A DNA stretch of 38,411 nt from an uncultured Prevotellaceae bacterium. GTDB lineage: Bacteria > Bacteroidota > Bacteroidia > Bacteroidales > Bacteroidaceae. The notes under the pieces are model-generated. The model made no database searches. It was given only the letters and a program-made list of their open reading frames with translations, and had not been told where the DNA came from. The position numbers and the translations under genes are program-made. Positions 16,097-24,764 of this stretch are shown here, piece after piece. The stretch's first letter is position 1; every line of letters begins with the position of its first letter. The DNA lies in the NCBI GenBank assembly GCA_900314655.1, contig OMWC01000045.1, positions 1 to 38,411 on the forward strand, in the 5' to 3' direction.

Positions 16097-16155
16097 AAGC
16101 CCTCTGCCTGAAGTGACAGGCGTAGGGCTTCTGCCATGTGGCTTCACTACATGGC
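16097..16155 (-). ncRNA. Two consecutive stem-loops downstream of the 72-aa peptide gene
   Basis: Stem-loop 1 is nested: AAGCCCT (16097-16103) with AGGGCTT (16124-16130), enclosing GCCTG (16106-16110) with CAGGC (16117-16121). Stem-loop 2 is GCCATGT (16133-16139) with ACATGGC (16149-16155). They start 10 bases after the peptide stop on the minus strand. There is no T tail, so this may be a 3'-end stabilising or processing structure, a REP-like repeat, or a small RNA. The 96-aa ORF across it is not considered real. Confidence 0.5.
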
Positions 16156-16164
16156 ACCTGTCGT

Positions 16165-16383
16165 TCAGTAGCCATCTGTGTCGTCCGTGTCTTCCCATAG
16201 GTTGATGTCACTAGGAAGATTGGAAGTTGCATCCTCTTCCCATTCCAATTGTTGCTCCTTGGCATCCATTCCTGTGCCCACTACAGAACCATCTTCAATG
16301 GGTAAATTTTCATCACCAAGTACAGAACTAATCAGATGTACATTCACTACCTCTGCAGCAGGTGCAATATATTTCTTTTTCAT
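16165..16383 (-). CDS. Small conserved Prevotella-type peptide, 72 aa (MKKKYIAPAAEVVNV)
   Basis: The protein starts MKKKYIAPAAEVVNVHLISS, has no signal peptide, and ends in a very acidic tail (LWEDTDDTDGY). The centre carries a Gly/Ser/Thr turn (GSVVGTGMDAKEQQLEWEED). Small proteins with this kind of start (MKKxYIxPxxEVxxI) are often found immediately next to large exported proteins in Bacteroidales; their function is unknown to me. It lies 97 bases downstream of the 1694-aa gene on the same strand and is probably cotranscribed. A precursor-peptide or chaperone-like role would be speculation. Confidence 0.65.
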   Translation of the reverse strand: MKKKYIAPAAEVVNVHLISSVLGDENLPIEDGSVVGTGMDAKEQQLEWEEDATSNLPSDINLWEDTDDTDGY

Positions 16384-16480
16384 AACTTCTTTTTTTTATG
16401 ATTTGTATTCTTTATCATCCAGAGGAGCAGAGAGAGCCGTTGTCTACTCCACCGTTCCTCTGGGTTAACTAAGAAACTGT

Positions 16481-19400
16481 TTACTTCACTACTACTTTCT
16501 TTCCATTCACGATATAGATGCCGCCCTCGGTGGGTTTGCCGTCTAACTTCTGACCGTTCAGGTTGTAATAGACGGCATTGGAAGAAATCTCAGAAAGAGA
16601 GGTCTCAACCTTATTCAAACCAGTTGTCATATCTTCGTCAGAGGGAGAAATCTCTGCAAAGAACGATATGCTGAGTTTGGCCAAGTTGCCGCTTTCGACA
16701 GGCAGATAAGCCTGATTGCCACTACTTGTCACACCATTCTTCTGTACTTTGAAGAAACCTACATAATCAAGGCTCTTGTCACTTCCGGAGATATTGTTAC
16801 CATCTGCGTCAACATGGGCCACTTCTGTAGTCAATACATAGTTGGTAAAACCATTATCAGTCTGATTCACTGTTCCTGAAGATAGTTTTGCCTTCAGCAA
16901 ATTGCTAGTCATATCTTGTGGAGTCTTAATATTTTCCAAATCATCTTGGCGGTCTGCTACATAGTCGTGCATATCGGGAACGAAAAGATGGAAGCCGTTA
17001 TTAAGAATCTTCACACGACCAGGCTCTTCACCTGTTGCGGTTTCAGTGTCATATACATTGCGGATGATATAAGCATTCTTATCAGGGGTGGCAGAATCGT
17101 CATCGTCTGGGTCAGCAGAAAGTATCACAGAACTGGCATCAACCTCCTTCAAGACAACTTTCTTTGCATCCAAGTTTGTTGATGTCACGATATAATTCTT
17201 GAAAGGATAGCCTGTCATCTCTGATGTCAGCGACGGGTCAATTACGTGGTTGCGGCTTTCAGTTGCCCAACCATACCTATTCACCGTCTTGAAATCTGTA
17301 GACACGGCCATCTTCTTCAAAACAAAACCGCCCAGTGCAAGTGTCAGGTTGGCCTTTGAGTCTGCTGTGTTCATGATAGCCACGATATAGTCACCAGAGT
17401 TGTCATTTGCCTCATAGTAACGGCAGTTGGTAGCTTCGGCGATTTCTGTAAAAACGCCTGTACCAAACTTATACTTCTTTACAGGAGCAGCGGAAGTGCT
17501 CTTCATGCGAAGATATACTGCACCGCCTGCTGGAACGTCAGGAACAACCACCTTGTTGCACCAGTCATTTTCACCAGCCTCCAAAGTGAGACCTTCTTCT
17601 GTAATCTGCATCTTGCCATTGTTCTCGGGAGCGTTGTTGTCCATATAGAACCACAGACCTTGTGTCTCAGGAATAACGATACCTGTTGCCTCGTTGCCTG
17701 TTCCGTGCTTTGCCCACAACTGGTTAGCGCTCTGCTCGCTATTGGACTCGAATATGTTATCTTGTCCATTTGTGTCAATCGCCTGACTATTCACGCGCAT
17801 AGAACCATTATCATCCCAAAGGGCGAGGTTGTAATGAGTATCAACAGGGATGCTACTCTGCACCTTATTATTATTGACAGTCCACTCATTCTTAACATCA
17901 TCGCCTGAATACCCATTAACATCTGTGAAGTCCCATGTGTATGGATAAGACTGTGCCTCCTGATATGCGATGGTGACGTTATGCTCTGCATAGTCGGCCA
18001 CGAAGTTCAGATTCTTCTCCATATCTTTGCCGCGAACGCGGATCGTGCCGATGTCACCATTTGTACCGGTGTAAGAGAATGACACCACCTTACCGTCCTC
18101 GTTGGTGTTGTTCGTTAGAACAGGGTATGATGCGAATTTACCTGTAGAGGCAGAGATGTCATTCATCTGATGGTACCTGCCAGAATAGTTGGCCAACTGC
18201 TCATCCTTGCCGAAGTATTTCAACGTCCAGGTGCTCTTTGTGCTGGCGCTACTATTCTTTGTACTTACCTGATAGAAAGCATCGCCTTCAATTTCGTTAG
18301 TATAGATGCGGTCACCACGGTAAATCTGGATCTTGTAGAGCTTACACAAGGATCCACTGGTCATCTTGAAGACCATGTCGGCGGGACCACCATTACCGTC
18401 ACCCTTGGCAAAGAAGTGGTAACAACCACGATAATTGTTATCACTATTGGCACTGTTCCACTGAGAACCACCTACAACGTAGTCAAGAGCAGGATCAATC
18501 GGATTATATACAGCATCGTAAGCATTTTTAATGCTGAATTTTGCTTCATCAGCGTAGCGACCAGTACCGGTACCCATATAGATAATCACACGGTCGTTAG
18601 GCATCAGCCAAGGAATACGGAACTCACCACCTTCGAGAATACCCACATAGCGGTTGGGATCCTTAGAAGAACTATGAATGTCATCTCCTGTGAATTCATT
18701 AAAAATCACGCTCTGGTTGGCACTCGTACGAATCACGGTACCCTCGGTGTCCCAAATCATATCGGCGTTGTCGCCTTCCATATCATACTTGTTTGAGAAT
18801 ATGGGGTCGAATAATTCGTCACCATATACCAAGTTGTAGTTGAACATCCAGTCTGAACGGATATTATCATGTTGGTCTGGATAATCGATTTCCTCTTCGA
18901 GAAGAGAGCCTGTATTAATTTTATTATTATTCTTAAACCAATCCAACACATCATCTGCATTGCTAAAGTTAGCAATGGATGCTTCATTAGCATAATAATC
19001 CTTGAAATAGGTGCCATACGGAGTTGGTGTTGCATATCCGCCCGTAGAGGTTTCGAATGTTGTGCTGTATTGCGGTGCTTGTGATTTCACATAAGCATCA
19101 TCTGTCAGATCCCACTTCATTCCATACAAAGAGTTTGTGGTCAAATCCCAGGTGTGACCTCTGCCATCATCACCAGTCAAGCCATTTTCTCCGTTATATT
19201 TCGGATCAGTGCTATAGGCAATGGTAAGGGCATACAAAGGGGCTGTTTTTGAGTCAGGATTGCCAATCTTAATAAGGATAGTACCGCCAGGATTTTTATC
19301 TTTTGCAAATTGAATGCCATCGATCATCAGTTTACCTTCTGTGGCATCATCAGACGCACGTTGAATGTATGGACGGCATGCTATAATATTGCCCGACATC

Positions 19401-21565
19401 TTCTTGACTGTAATAGTGGCTCCGACATAACCTTTCACGATTGCCAGTTCACCTTCCATCACCGAAGGATCATCAGGATTGGGCACTTTGTTGTTTTCAT
19501 TTACTGCCTTCTGATTGTTGGGCACCCACTTGGCAAGAGGATAAATCTTGTTTTCGGGATTGAACTTAACCCAAAGGAGCTCGGCAATGCCGCAGGCAGG
19601 CCTTTGAGTAAGATCAACATCAGTACCACCTATATTATTACCATCATTTGTTTTCCGGTCCCATGTTCCATAAAGGTAATAGGTCTTGCCTGCTTGCACG
19701 TCAAGGGTCAATGTACAGTATTCGTTATTCTTATAGAAAGCTCCGCTACTTAAATTATTACTATTGTCAATTTTGAAAGAAGCAGAACTATAGTTGTTAC
19801 CATCTTGTACCATCATATAATACGGACAAGATCTGTCCATAGGCCATTCATTCGATCGGTCAAACTCTGTTGTCCAACCACCTCCAGTGTCAGTGTTATA
19901 ATAGATATCATCAGCTTTGAGATCCCAACGATAGTAATTCAAGCTGGTTGCCTTGAATCTGATCGTCATCTGTCCATTTGCCTCGGGAATGAATCTATAA
20001 TAGGTACCCGTTGTAGGAGCCTCGTTTGCTAAGTTGAAATTGTTCTGAATCTGGTTGTTGTTGTCTCTATAGATACCGGGAATCTTATATCCATCCACAG
20101 CCTTGACATAGGACACAGGACCTTCCTTCGAGAAGACAACATTGGCATGTTGGTCGGCATCATCATTACCGACATGCACCTCCAAGCCACCAGGAACGAT
20201 GTGCTCCTTGGCCTGCAGTTCACCTGTGATATTATAATATGCCGTGTAGGTATAAGTCTCATTACCATAATCATCTACCATCATAGCTTGGTGGTCGCTG
20301 AATATCTTGACCTTTACGATACGTGTGTGATTACCATTACTTAATGCGAGATCCAAATGGCCATTTTCCATCATAACGTATGGGTAGCTCGTATAAAGCC
20401 ATATATGCGGATAGTTTTCTTCATTACCAAAGGCTCCCTCTTTTCGACAATAGGAATATTCAACAGGATCCCCGTTCTTGATTTCATGGTCACCCTCGTT
20501 TACGTCAAACATACCATCGTTCCACGTGTCCATGAATGCGGCACTTCCTGTATAGCCACCATCCTTCCCGTTACTGGAGAATACGGGAGCATCACCTGTG
20601 TAGTAGATTAACACACGGTCTCCTTCTCTCAAGTTACAGATACTGAGGCTGGACCAATTACTCGATGCTTGTATTCCATGTGCAAAGGTCCATGTGTTTG
20701 TTTTATCGATAGCAATTCTCTCATTCAAAGAAAGGTCATTATTCGTAAACTTCAGGTAATAGGCATCCTCATTGTTTAGCTTAAAATCAGCACTTTCGTT
20801 AGCGGTATAAGCACCATTGCTACTAGTTGTAGCGTACATATCATAAATCTCAAGACTGGCGTCGTAATCATAGCGAGGAGTTGTTTGTACAGCGTCAATC
20901 TCAATCTTGATGATACCTGCCCATTGTCGTGCAAGTCTGATCACGAGAGTTCCATCATCATGATTATTCACGATCTTGAGTTCGTTAGGAGACGGGCTTG
21001 GATTGTTTACATCATAATTGAAAGTCTCTGTAAGTTGAACTCCTTCACGATTATTAACTGCTCGTTCATCGTAACCATAATTTCCTTGTTGGGTATAATT
21101 AGGATCGGGATCGATGTGATTCCAAACCAAAGGATTATTACTATCATGTCTTGCTGTATTATCTGTCAAGATACGGCACTCACCAGCGCACCAAATCCTA
21201 ACGATATCACCAACATTCAGATTGTTAATGATTACATTTCTATTATCATTCGATTTTCTTTGTAAATAAGGACAGTCATTATTAGTACCACTCTTCCATA
21301 TATTCCAACCACTCGTATTGCTTACAGAAATACGTCTAGTTGATAAAGAGGGTATGGCTGTTCCATTCTGAGAAACAAGATTATTTCTATCCCATGAATT
21401 ATAGTTCAACTCACCCGTTGGGCTTAATTGAGAAAAATCAATAACCTCGTGAGTAAAACTTGTGTTCGAGGCAGATCTCGTCTGTGCCAGGGCACTATTC
21501 CCCAGCAAACATGTTAGTACTAATAGTACCAACAAGGTAAATAATTTTTTCAAGTCCGTTGTCAT
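16481..21565 (-). CDS. Very large exported surface protein, 1694 aa, Prevotella C-terminal tail
   Basis: A signal peptide (LLVLLVLTCLLGNSALAQ, within residues about 10-28) is followed by about 1600 residues rich in Asn, Asp, Gly, Tyr and Thr, without obvious catalytic motifs. Several similar beta-rich modules are seen, for example segments around GDIVRIWCAGECRILTD, GDRVLIYYTGDAPVFSSNGK and NDRVIIYMGTGTGRYADEAK. These suggest repeated carbohydrate-binding or adhesin-like sandwich domains. The protein ends AVYYNLNGQKLDGKPTEGGI then YIVNGKKVVVK, the standard C-terminal tail of exported Prevotella proteins, thought to be a sorting or secretion signal. It is followed by the 72-aa peptide gene. The frame is uninterrupted over 5 kb. 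Role unknown: adhesion or glycan capture is plausible. Confidence 0.8.
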   Translation of the reverse strand: MTTDLKKLFTLLVLLVLTCLLGNSALAQTRSASNTSFTHEVIDFSQLSPTGELNYNSWDRNNLVSQNGTAIPSLSTRRISVSNTSGWNIWKSGTNNDCPYLQRKSNDNRNVIINNLNVGDIVRIWCAGECRILTDNTARHDSNNPLVWNHIDPDPNYTQQGNYGYDERAVNNREGVQLTETFNYDVNNPSPSPNELKIVNNHDDGTLVIRLARQWAGIIKIEIDAVQTTPRYDYDASLEIYDMYATTSSNGAYTANESADFKLNNEDAYYLKFTNNDLSLNERIAIDKTNTWTFAHGIQASSNWSSLSICNLREGDRVLIYYTGDAPVFSSNGKDGGYTGSAAFMDTWNDGMFDVNEGDHEIKNGDPVEYSYCRKEGAFGNEENYPHIWLYTSYPYVMMENGHLDLALSNGNHTRIVKVKIFSDHQAMMVDDYGNETYTYTAYYNITGELQAKEHIVPGGLEVHVGNDDADQHANVVFSKEGPVSYVKAVDGYKIPGIYRDNNNQIQNNFNLANEAPTTGTYYRFIPEANGQMTIRFKATSLNYYRWDLKADDIYYNTDTGGGWTTEFDRSNEWPMDRSCPYYMMVQDGNNYSSASFKIDNSNNLSSGAFYKNNEYCTLTLDVQAGKTYYLYGTWDRKTNDGNNIGGTDVDLTQRPACGIAELLWVKFNPENKIYPLAKWVPNNQKAVNENNKVPNPDDPSVMEGELAIVKGYVGATITVKKMSGNIIACRPYIQRASDDATEGKLMIDGIQFAKDKNPGGTILIKIGNPDSKTAPLYALTIAYSTDPKYNGENGLTGDDGRGHTWDLTTNSLYGMKWDLTDDAYVKSQAPQYSTTFETSTGGYATPTPYGTYFKDYYANEASIANFSNADDVLDWFKNNNKINTGSLLEEEIDYPDQHDNIRSDWMFNYNLVYGDELFDPIFSNKYDMEGDNADMIWDTEGTVIRTSANQSVIFNEFTGDDIHSSSKDPNRYVGILEGGEFRIPWLMPNDRVIIYMGTGTGRYADEAKFSIKNAYDAVYNPIDPALDYVVGGSQWNSANSDNNYRGCYHFFAKGDGNGGPADMVFKMTSGSLCKLYKIQIYRGDRIYTNEIEGDAFYQVSTKNSSASTKSTWTLKYFGKDEQLANYSGRYHQMNDISASTGKFASYPVLTNNTNEDGKVVSFSYTGTNGDIGTIRVRGKDMEKNLNFVADYAEHNVTIAYQEAQSYPYTWDFTDVNGYSGDDVKNEWTVNNNKVQSSIPVDTHYNLALWDDNGSMRVNSQAIDTNGQDNIFESNSEQSANQLWAKHGTGNEATGIVIPETQGLWFYMDNNAPENNGKMQITEEGLTLEAGENDWCNKVVVPDVPAGGAVYLRMKSTSAAPVKKYKFGTGVFTEIAEATNCRYYEANDNSGDYIVAIMNTADSKANLTLALGGFVLKKMAVSTDFKTVNRYGWATESRNHVIDPSLTSEMTGYPFKNYIVTSTNLDAKKVVLKEVDASSVILSADPDDDDSATPDKNAYIIRNVYDTETATGEEPGRVKILNNGFHLFVPDMHDYVADRQDDLENIKTPQDMTSNLLKAKLSSGTVNQTDNGFTNYVLTTEVAHVDADGNNISGSDKSLDYVGFFKVQKNGVTSSGNQAYLPVESGNLAKLSISFFAEISPSDEDMTTGLNKVETSLSEISSNAVYYNLNGQKLDGKPTEGGIYIVNGKKVVVK

Positions 21566-21781
21566 AGCTAATTGAGTTAAATTTAATTTTAAGATATTTG
21601 TGAAAATAAGTAAAAAATATTTACAGATGGCAACTTAAGTCGCAGGATTTTTAATAATCCGAATTCTTCTTTACGAAATTACCATAGCACTAGTGTCCAC
21701 TAAAAATATGCGGAAATGTTTGTAAGTTATTTAAATATAGAGTTTTAGAGCGAAAAAATGGCGGTGACGATTTGAATTGAC

Positions 21782-21789
21782 TACCTTTG
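21782..21789 (+). promoter_or_regulatory. -7 box of the IS transposase
   Basis: TACCTTTG matches TAnnTTTG, 27 bases before the ATG at 21816. No clear -33 box is seen at the right distance. Confidence 0.5.
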
Positions 21790-21815
21790 CAATCCCAAAG
21801 CAAATCAGTCATTCG

Positions 21816-22926
21816 ATGAACACCGGAAAATATATCTTCGCTCAGCTCATAGAGTTCTTGCCACAGAGAATCTTTGATAGAATTGTAATGAAATATTGCT
21901 GGAACCAGTTGCTCGTCATGATGTTCGGGCAACTGAGCAACCGTGACAGCCTCCGTGATCTGACCAATACCGTTTCTGCGCATTCCAACAAGGCCTATCA
22001 TCTTGGCTTTGGCAAGAACGTGTCGAGAAGCAATCTCGCAAAGGTCAACGAAAGACGAGAGCCTCGTATCTTCGAAGAGTTTGCCTACCATATGATAGAC
22101 ATTGCGAGACGAAAGAGAATCTACAAAGAGTTTGAGATAGAAGGGAAGGTGTTTGCCTTCGACTCGACTGAGCGTCTTCTGGTGGGCAAAGTTCCGCCGT
22201 ACAAAAGCGGGCATAAAGATGCATACGCTCTATGAAATTCAGACGGATATTCCTACGTTCATACACATTACCGAGGCGAAGGTACACGACCAACGCGCGA
22301 TGGACGAGATCCCTTATGAACAGGGAGCTTACTACGTGTTTGACAGAGGATACTTTGACCTGAAGAGACTCTATCATATCAATGAGATTGAAGCCTATTT
22401 TGTAATAAGGCAGAGAGGTAATCTTCAATATGAGGTCATTAGCGAAGGCGACACCATGCATAGCGCAGATGGCGTACTCTCTGACCAGGTTATAAGACTT
22501 ACGAATTACTTCACCAAACAGAAATATCCTGCTGTTCTTCGCCGCGTCACATACTATGCGGCTGACAAGAACAAGACATTTGTCTACCTGACCAACAACA
22601 TGGAGATACCAGCCACGCAGGTCGCTCTTCTCTATAAATATCGTTGGCGCGTAGAACTCTTCTTTAAGTGGATTAAGCAGCATCTTAAGATCAAGTCCTT
22701 TTGGGGTACGACAGAGACTGCTGTCAGAATCCAGATATATTCCGCCATCACCGCATATTGCATGGTGGCTATCGTTGAGCATGACCTCAAGCTGCACAGG
22801 AGTACCTACGAAGTGTTGAGAATTTTGAGCGCTTCGCTGTTGGATAAGACTCCTATTAAGGAACTCTTTACCAAGAAACCTGAGTATGTTGCTGATGATG
22901 GTCAATTAACTCTTAATTTTATTTAG
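21816..22926 (+). pseudogene. IS4-family transposase, disrupted by a small deletion/frameshift
   Basis: The ATG at 21816 (MNTGKYIFAQLIEFLPQRIF, a DUF4372-type N-terminus) reads to the first catalytic Asp in KVFAFDST near 22165. The frame then breaks. It resumes one frame over as LSVFWWAKFRRTKAGIKMHT and runs to 22926. The second Asp is in YYVFDRGYFD. The Y(2)R(3)E(6)K signature of IS4 is present in YKYRWRVELFFKWIK. Homologues read roughly AFDSTTIDLCLxVFWWAxF, so about 20 bases coding TIDLC are missing at 22171. Programmed frameshifting is unlikely because codons are lost. Transposition would need a transposase supplied in trans. Confidence 0.85.
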
Positions 22927-22947
22927 TGGACACTAGTGTTACCATAG

Positions 22948-23252
22948 AATAATATTTTATTGTTTATTTGATGTATCTTATACTTTGTGCGAGGTAACAT
23001 AGCGTATGTTGCATAACACAAATTATGTAAAACGCGAAACGAGAAAGAATATTTATATCTCATTGATCTTCAGTAGATTGAAAGCTGTTTGGACCTTTTT
23101 CAATTGAAAACAACGCATAGGTAAAAATCTTCCAGCCCTATCCGTTTCTACGTATATGACATATTCATTTATGGCTCAAAATAAATTTTAATTTATCGGA
23201 CAAATTTTCAAAGATAAAATAGTCATCGTGACAGCCTTGGCTATTTCAAACA
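22948..23252. other. AT-rich intergenic region, nothing identified
   Basis: About 300 bases between the IS target duplication and the Hsp20 terminator. No ORF, tRNA or clear promoter was found. It may hold the original upstream region that was continuous with the DNA left of the IS. Confidence 0.5.
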
Positions 23253-23286
23253 AAAGGAGCAGCACCTTGATTGGTGTTGCTCCTTT
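23253..23286 (-). terminator. Terminator of the hsp20 gene
   Basis: AAAGGAGCAGCACC (23253-23266) pairs with GGTGTTGCTCCTTT (23273-23286), a 14-bp stem with one G-T pair and a 6-base loop, followed on the minus strand by TTGTTTG. It begins 23 bases after the hsp20 stop. Confidence 0.85.
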
Positions 23287-23309
23287 GCTGTGTTTATGAG
23301 GATCGGGCC

Positions 23310-23735
23310 TTATGATACCTCAATGGCCTTGCCGACCTTTTTCTGCTCTTTCTCCATCTTCGGAAGGACAACGGTCAGGATGCCATCCTCCACTTTGGCC
23401 GAGATCTTGTCTTTCTCCACATCCTCGGGCAGCGTGTAGTTCTGCTCGTAGTTCGAGTAGCTGAACTCACGGCGCAAGTAGTGGTGATGCTTGTCCCCAT
23501 GCTTGTGCTCCTGCTTGTTCTCGATGGCGATGCAAAGGTTGCCGTCATCGTTAATGCTTACACGGCAATACTCCTTCTTGATGCCAGGAGCTGCAAGTTC
23601 CATGGTGTAGGCCTTCTCATCCTCCTTGACATTGACTGCGGGTGCCGTTGTATTGGCGCGAGGCATGAAATCAGTGTTCAGGAAATCGTCAAATACTGTT
23701 GGGAACCAACTGTTTTTAAACATTACTGGTAACAT
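23310..23735 (-). CDS. Hsp20/alpha-crystallin small heat-shock protein
   Basis: This 141-aa protein starts MLPVMFKNSWFPTVFDDFLN. The ATG at 23735 is preferred over an upstream in-frame TTG. The alpha-crystallin domain covers about residues 33-130 (APAVNVKEDEKAYTMELAAP, GIKKEYCRVSINDDGNLCIA, and the closing AKVEDGILTVVLPK, which holds the usual GxLxVxLPK strand), with a short C-terminal tail. A His/Lys-rich loop (HKHGDKHHHY) sits in the middle. It should act as an ATP-independent holdase that keeps unfolding proteins soluble. It is monocistronic, with its own terminator. Full length for the family. Confidence 0.92.
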   Translation of the reverse strand: MLPVMFKNSWFPTVFDDFLNTDFMPRANTTAPAVNVKEDEKAYTMELAAPGIKKEYCRVSINDDGNLCIAIENKQEHKHGDKHHHYLRREFSYSNYEQNYTLPEDVEKDKISAKVEDGILTVVLPKMEKEQKKVGKAIEVS

Positions 23736-24072
23736 AATCAATACCTCCAAATTTTATTTTAAGTTAAACGTATGTCATTGATTGCCTTTGCCTTAGCTCC
23801 GGCTCTCACCCTTTCGAAATGCAATAAACATGCCTTTAGGGTGTTTCATGACAAGTTGGCTCCCTTAAAGGTCAGGATGGCACTGTTTTTAAACCTTGAT
23901 AATCTTTACTGACAATTCCTTAAACTTCATTAAACATCGGTGACACATGAAGCTATCACATTATATTAATTCGAATACAACAGCCATCAACTTTGTGTGA
24001 GACAATGGGCAGAGGAAGATCGCCCATGTACGAGACTTCTTTCCCTGAGAAGAATCCGCTTAAATGGTTCCA
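23736..24072. other. Intergenic region, no gene found
   Basis: It holds the leader of hsp20 and a small hairpin ATGGGC-GCCCAT (about 24004-24028) near the end of the next minus-strand gene, which may be its terminator. No clear TAnnTTTG box was found for hsp20, and no heat-shock inverted repeat (CIRCE) is seen. Confidence 0.4.
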
Positions 24073-24318
24073 TTATAACAATAATTCCAATCGTTCAACT
24101 GCTAGAGTTATATCTTCTTGAAACCGTCTGTGGTCTCTCAGGAAATCATCCCGGCCATCAGATATAGCTTCGTACAGATTCCTATTCATACCATCAACGT
24201 ATGACGCAATGGCATATTCTATGTCATCCTTCTGCCAGTCGAGCGAGGAATGGATATAGACATTCCTTTTCTGATGCATGAAGCTGTATGCGGTCTCTAT
24301 GCTGTCTCGGGTAATCAT
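24073..24318 (-). CDS. Conserved hypothetical protein, 81 aa, coupled to DUF4250 gene
   Basis: It reads MITRDSIETAYSFMHQKRNV, YIHSSLDWQKDDIEYAIASY, VDGMNRNLYEAISDGRDDFL and ends LAVERLELLL. It looks compact, mainly helical and cytosolic. The ATG overlaps the DUF4250 stop (ATGA at 24318-24315), which decides this start over a longer upstream reading. Similar small proteins next to DUF4250 seem familiar from Prevotella, but no function is known to me. Confidence 0.65.
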   Translation of the reverse strand: MITRDSIETAYSFMHQKRNVYIHSSLDWQKDDIEYAIASYVDGMNRNLYEAISDGRDDFLRDHRRFQEDITLAVERLELLL

Positions 24319-24515
24319 GCGTCGTAGCCTATAGGACGGAACTGTTTCTGCTGTTCGCTCCACACATAGCCTTTTTCCTGCAGATAGTCCATTGTCTCCT
24401 GCGGGTCTCTGCTAAAGGCGTAGCATAGCGACTCTAATGAGTCAAACTCCTCGTCGCGCAGAAGCATGTTGACACTTGATACCAGAATGGCGGGGTCTTT
24501 GGGCAGATAGTCCAT
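24315..24515 (-). CDS. DUF4250 family protein, 66 aa
   Basis: MDYLPKDPAILVSSVNMLLR followed by DEEFDSLESLCYAF and ending GYVWSEQQKQF. The LPKDPAxLxSxVNxxLRD start and the closing Gly-Tyr segment are typical of DUF4250, a small cytosolic family of unknown function. It has its own consensus promoter (24548-24579) and is translationally coupled to the 81-aa gene downstream. Confidence 0.8.
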   Translation of the reverse strand: MDYLPKDPAILVSSVNMLLRDEEFDSLESLCYAFSRDPQETMDYLQEKGYVWSEQQKQFRPIGYDA

Positions 24516-24547
24516 TGTTTTTACTTAAATGTTGTTGTTATCGTGTG

Positions 24548-24579
24548 CAAAGTTACGAATAATCGAGAGCAGAACAAAA
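24548..24579 (-). promoter_or_regulatory. Promoter of the DUF4250 operon
   Basis: Minus strand: -33 TTTTG (24579-24575), a 19-base spacer and -7 TAACTTTG (24555-24548), 32 bases before the ATG. Between this and the divergent cyclophilin promoter lie two hairpin-forming stretches (GTGAAAA...TTTTCAC near 24648-24683 and GTAACTT-ATAA-AAGTTAC near 24688-24705). Confidence 0.7.
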
Positions 24580-24736
24580 TAAACTCGTTTATATTTTATG
24601 CCGAGATGTAGTAACTTCTTGAAAGGTACGAATAAATGAGCGAAGTGAAAAAGGAAAACTTGCTTTTCTTTTCACTTCCGAGTGAAAGTAACTTATAAAA
24701 GTTACTCATTTCTGCGGAATAATAAAGAATATTTGC

Positions 24737-24744
24737 TAACTTTG
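24737..24744 (+). promoter_or_regulatory. -7 box of the cyclophilin operon
   Basis: TAACTTTG in the context TTGCTAACTTTGCACC, 20 bases before the ATG at 24765. No convincing -33 TTG. Confidence 0.6.
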
Positions 24745-24764
24745 CACCTATAATCTAATTGTTT

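Larger units (their letters stand above)
21688..22938 (+). mobile_element. IS4-family insertion sequence, 1251 bp, with 9-bp target duplication
   Basis: The ends are perfect 17-bp inverted repeats: CACTAGTGTCCACTAAA at 21688-21704 and its reverse complement at 22922-22938. The flanks carry an identical 9-bp direct repeat TTACCATAG (21679-21687 and 22939-22947), the target-site duplication. It holds one transposase gene, which is frameshifted. The intact TSD and ends imply a recent, unrearranged insertion. It lies 114 bases upstream of the 1694-aa gene start and could affect that gene's promoter region. Confidence 0.95.

Noticed and set aside
15975..16265. 96-aa minus-strand ORF overlapping the 72-aa peptide gene
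   Set aside because: It overlaps the better-supported peptide gene in another frame and spans two strong stem-loops.
22165..22180. Programmed frameshift in the IS4 transposase
   Set aside because: No slippery heptamer is present and conserved codons after the first catalytic Asp are missing, so deletion is the better explanation.
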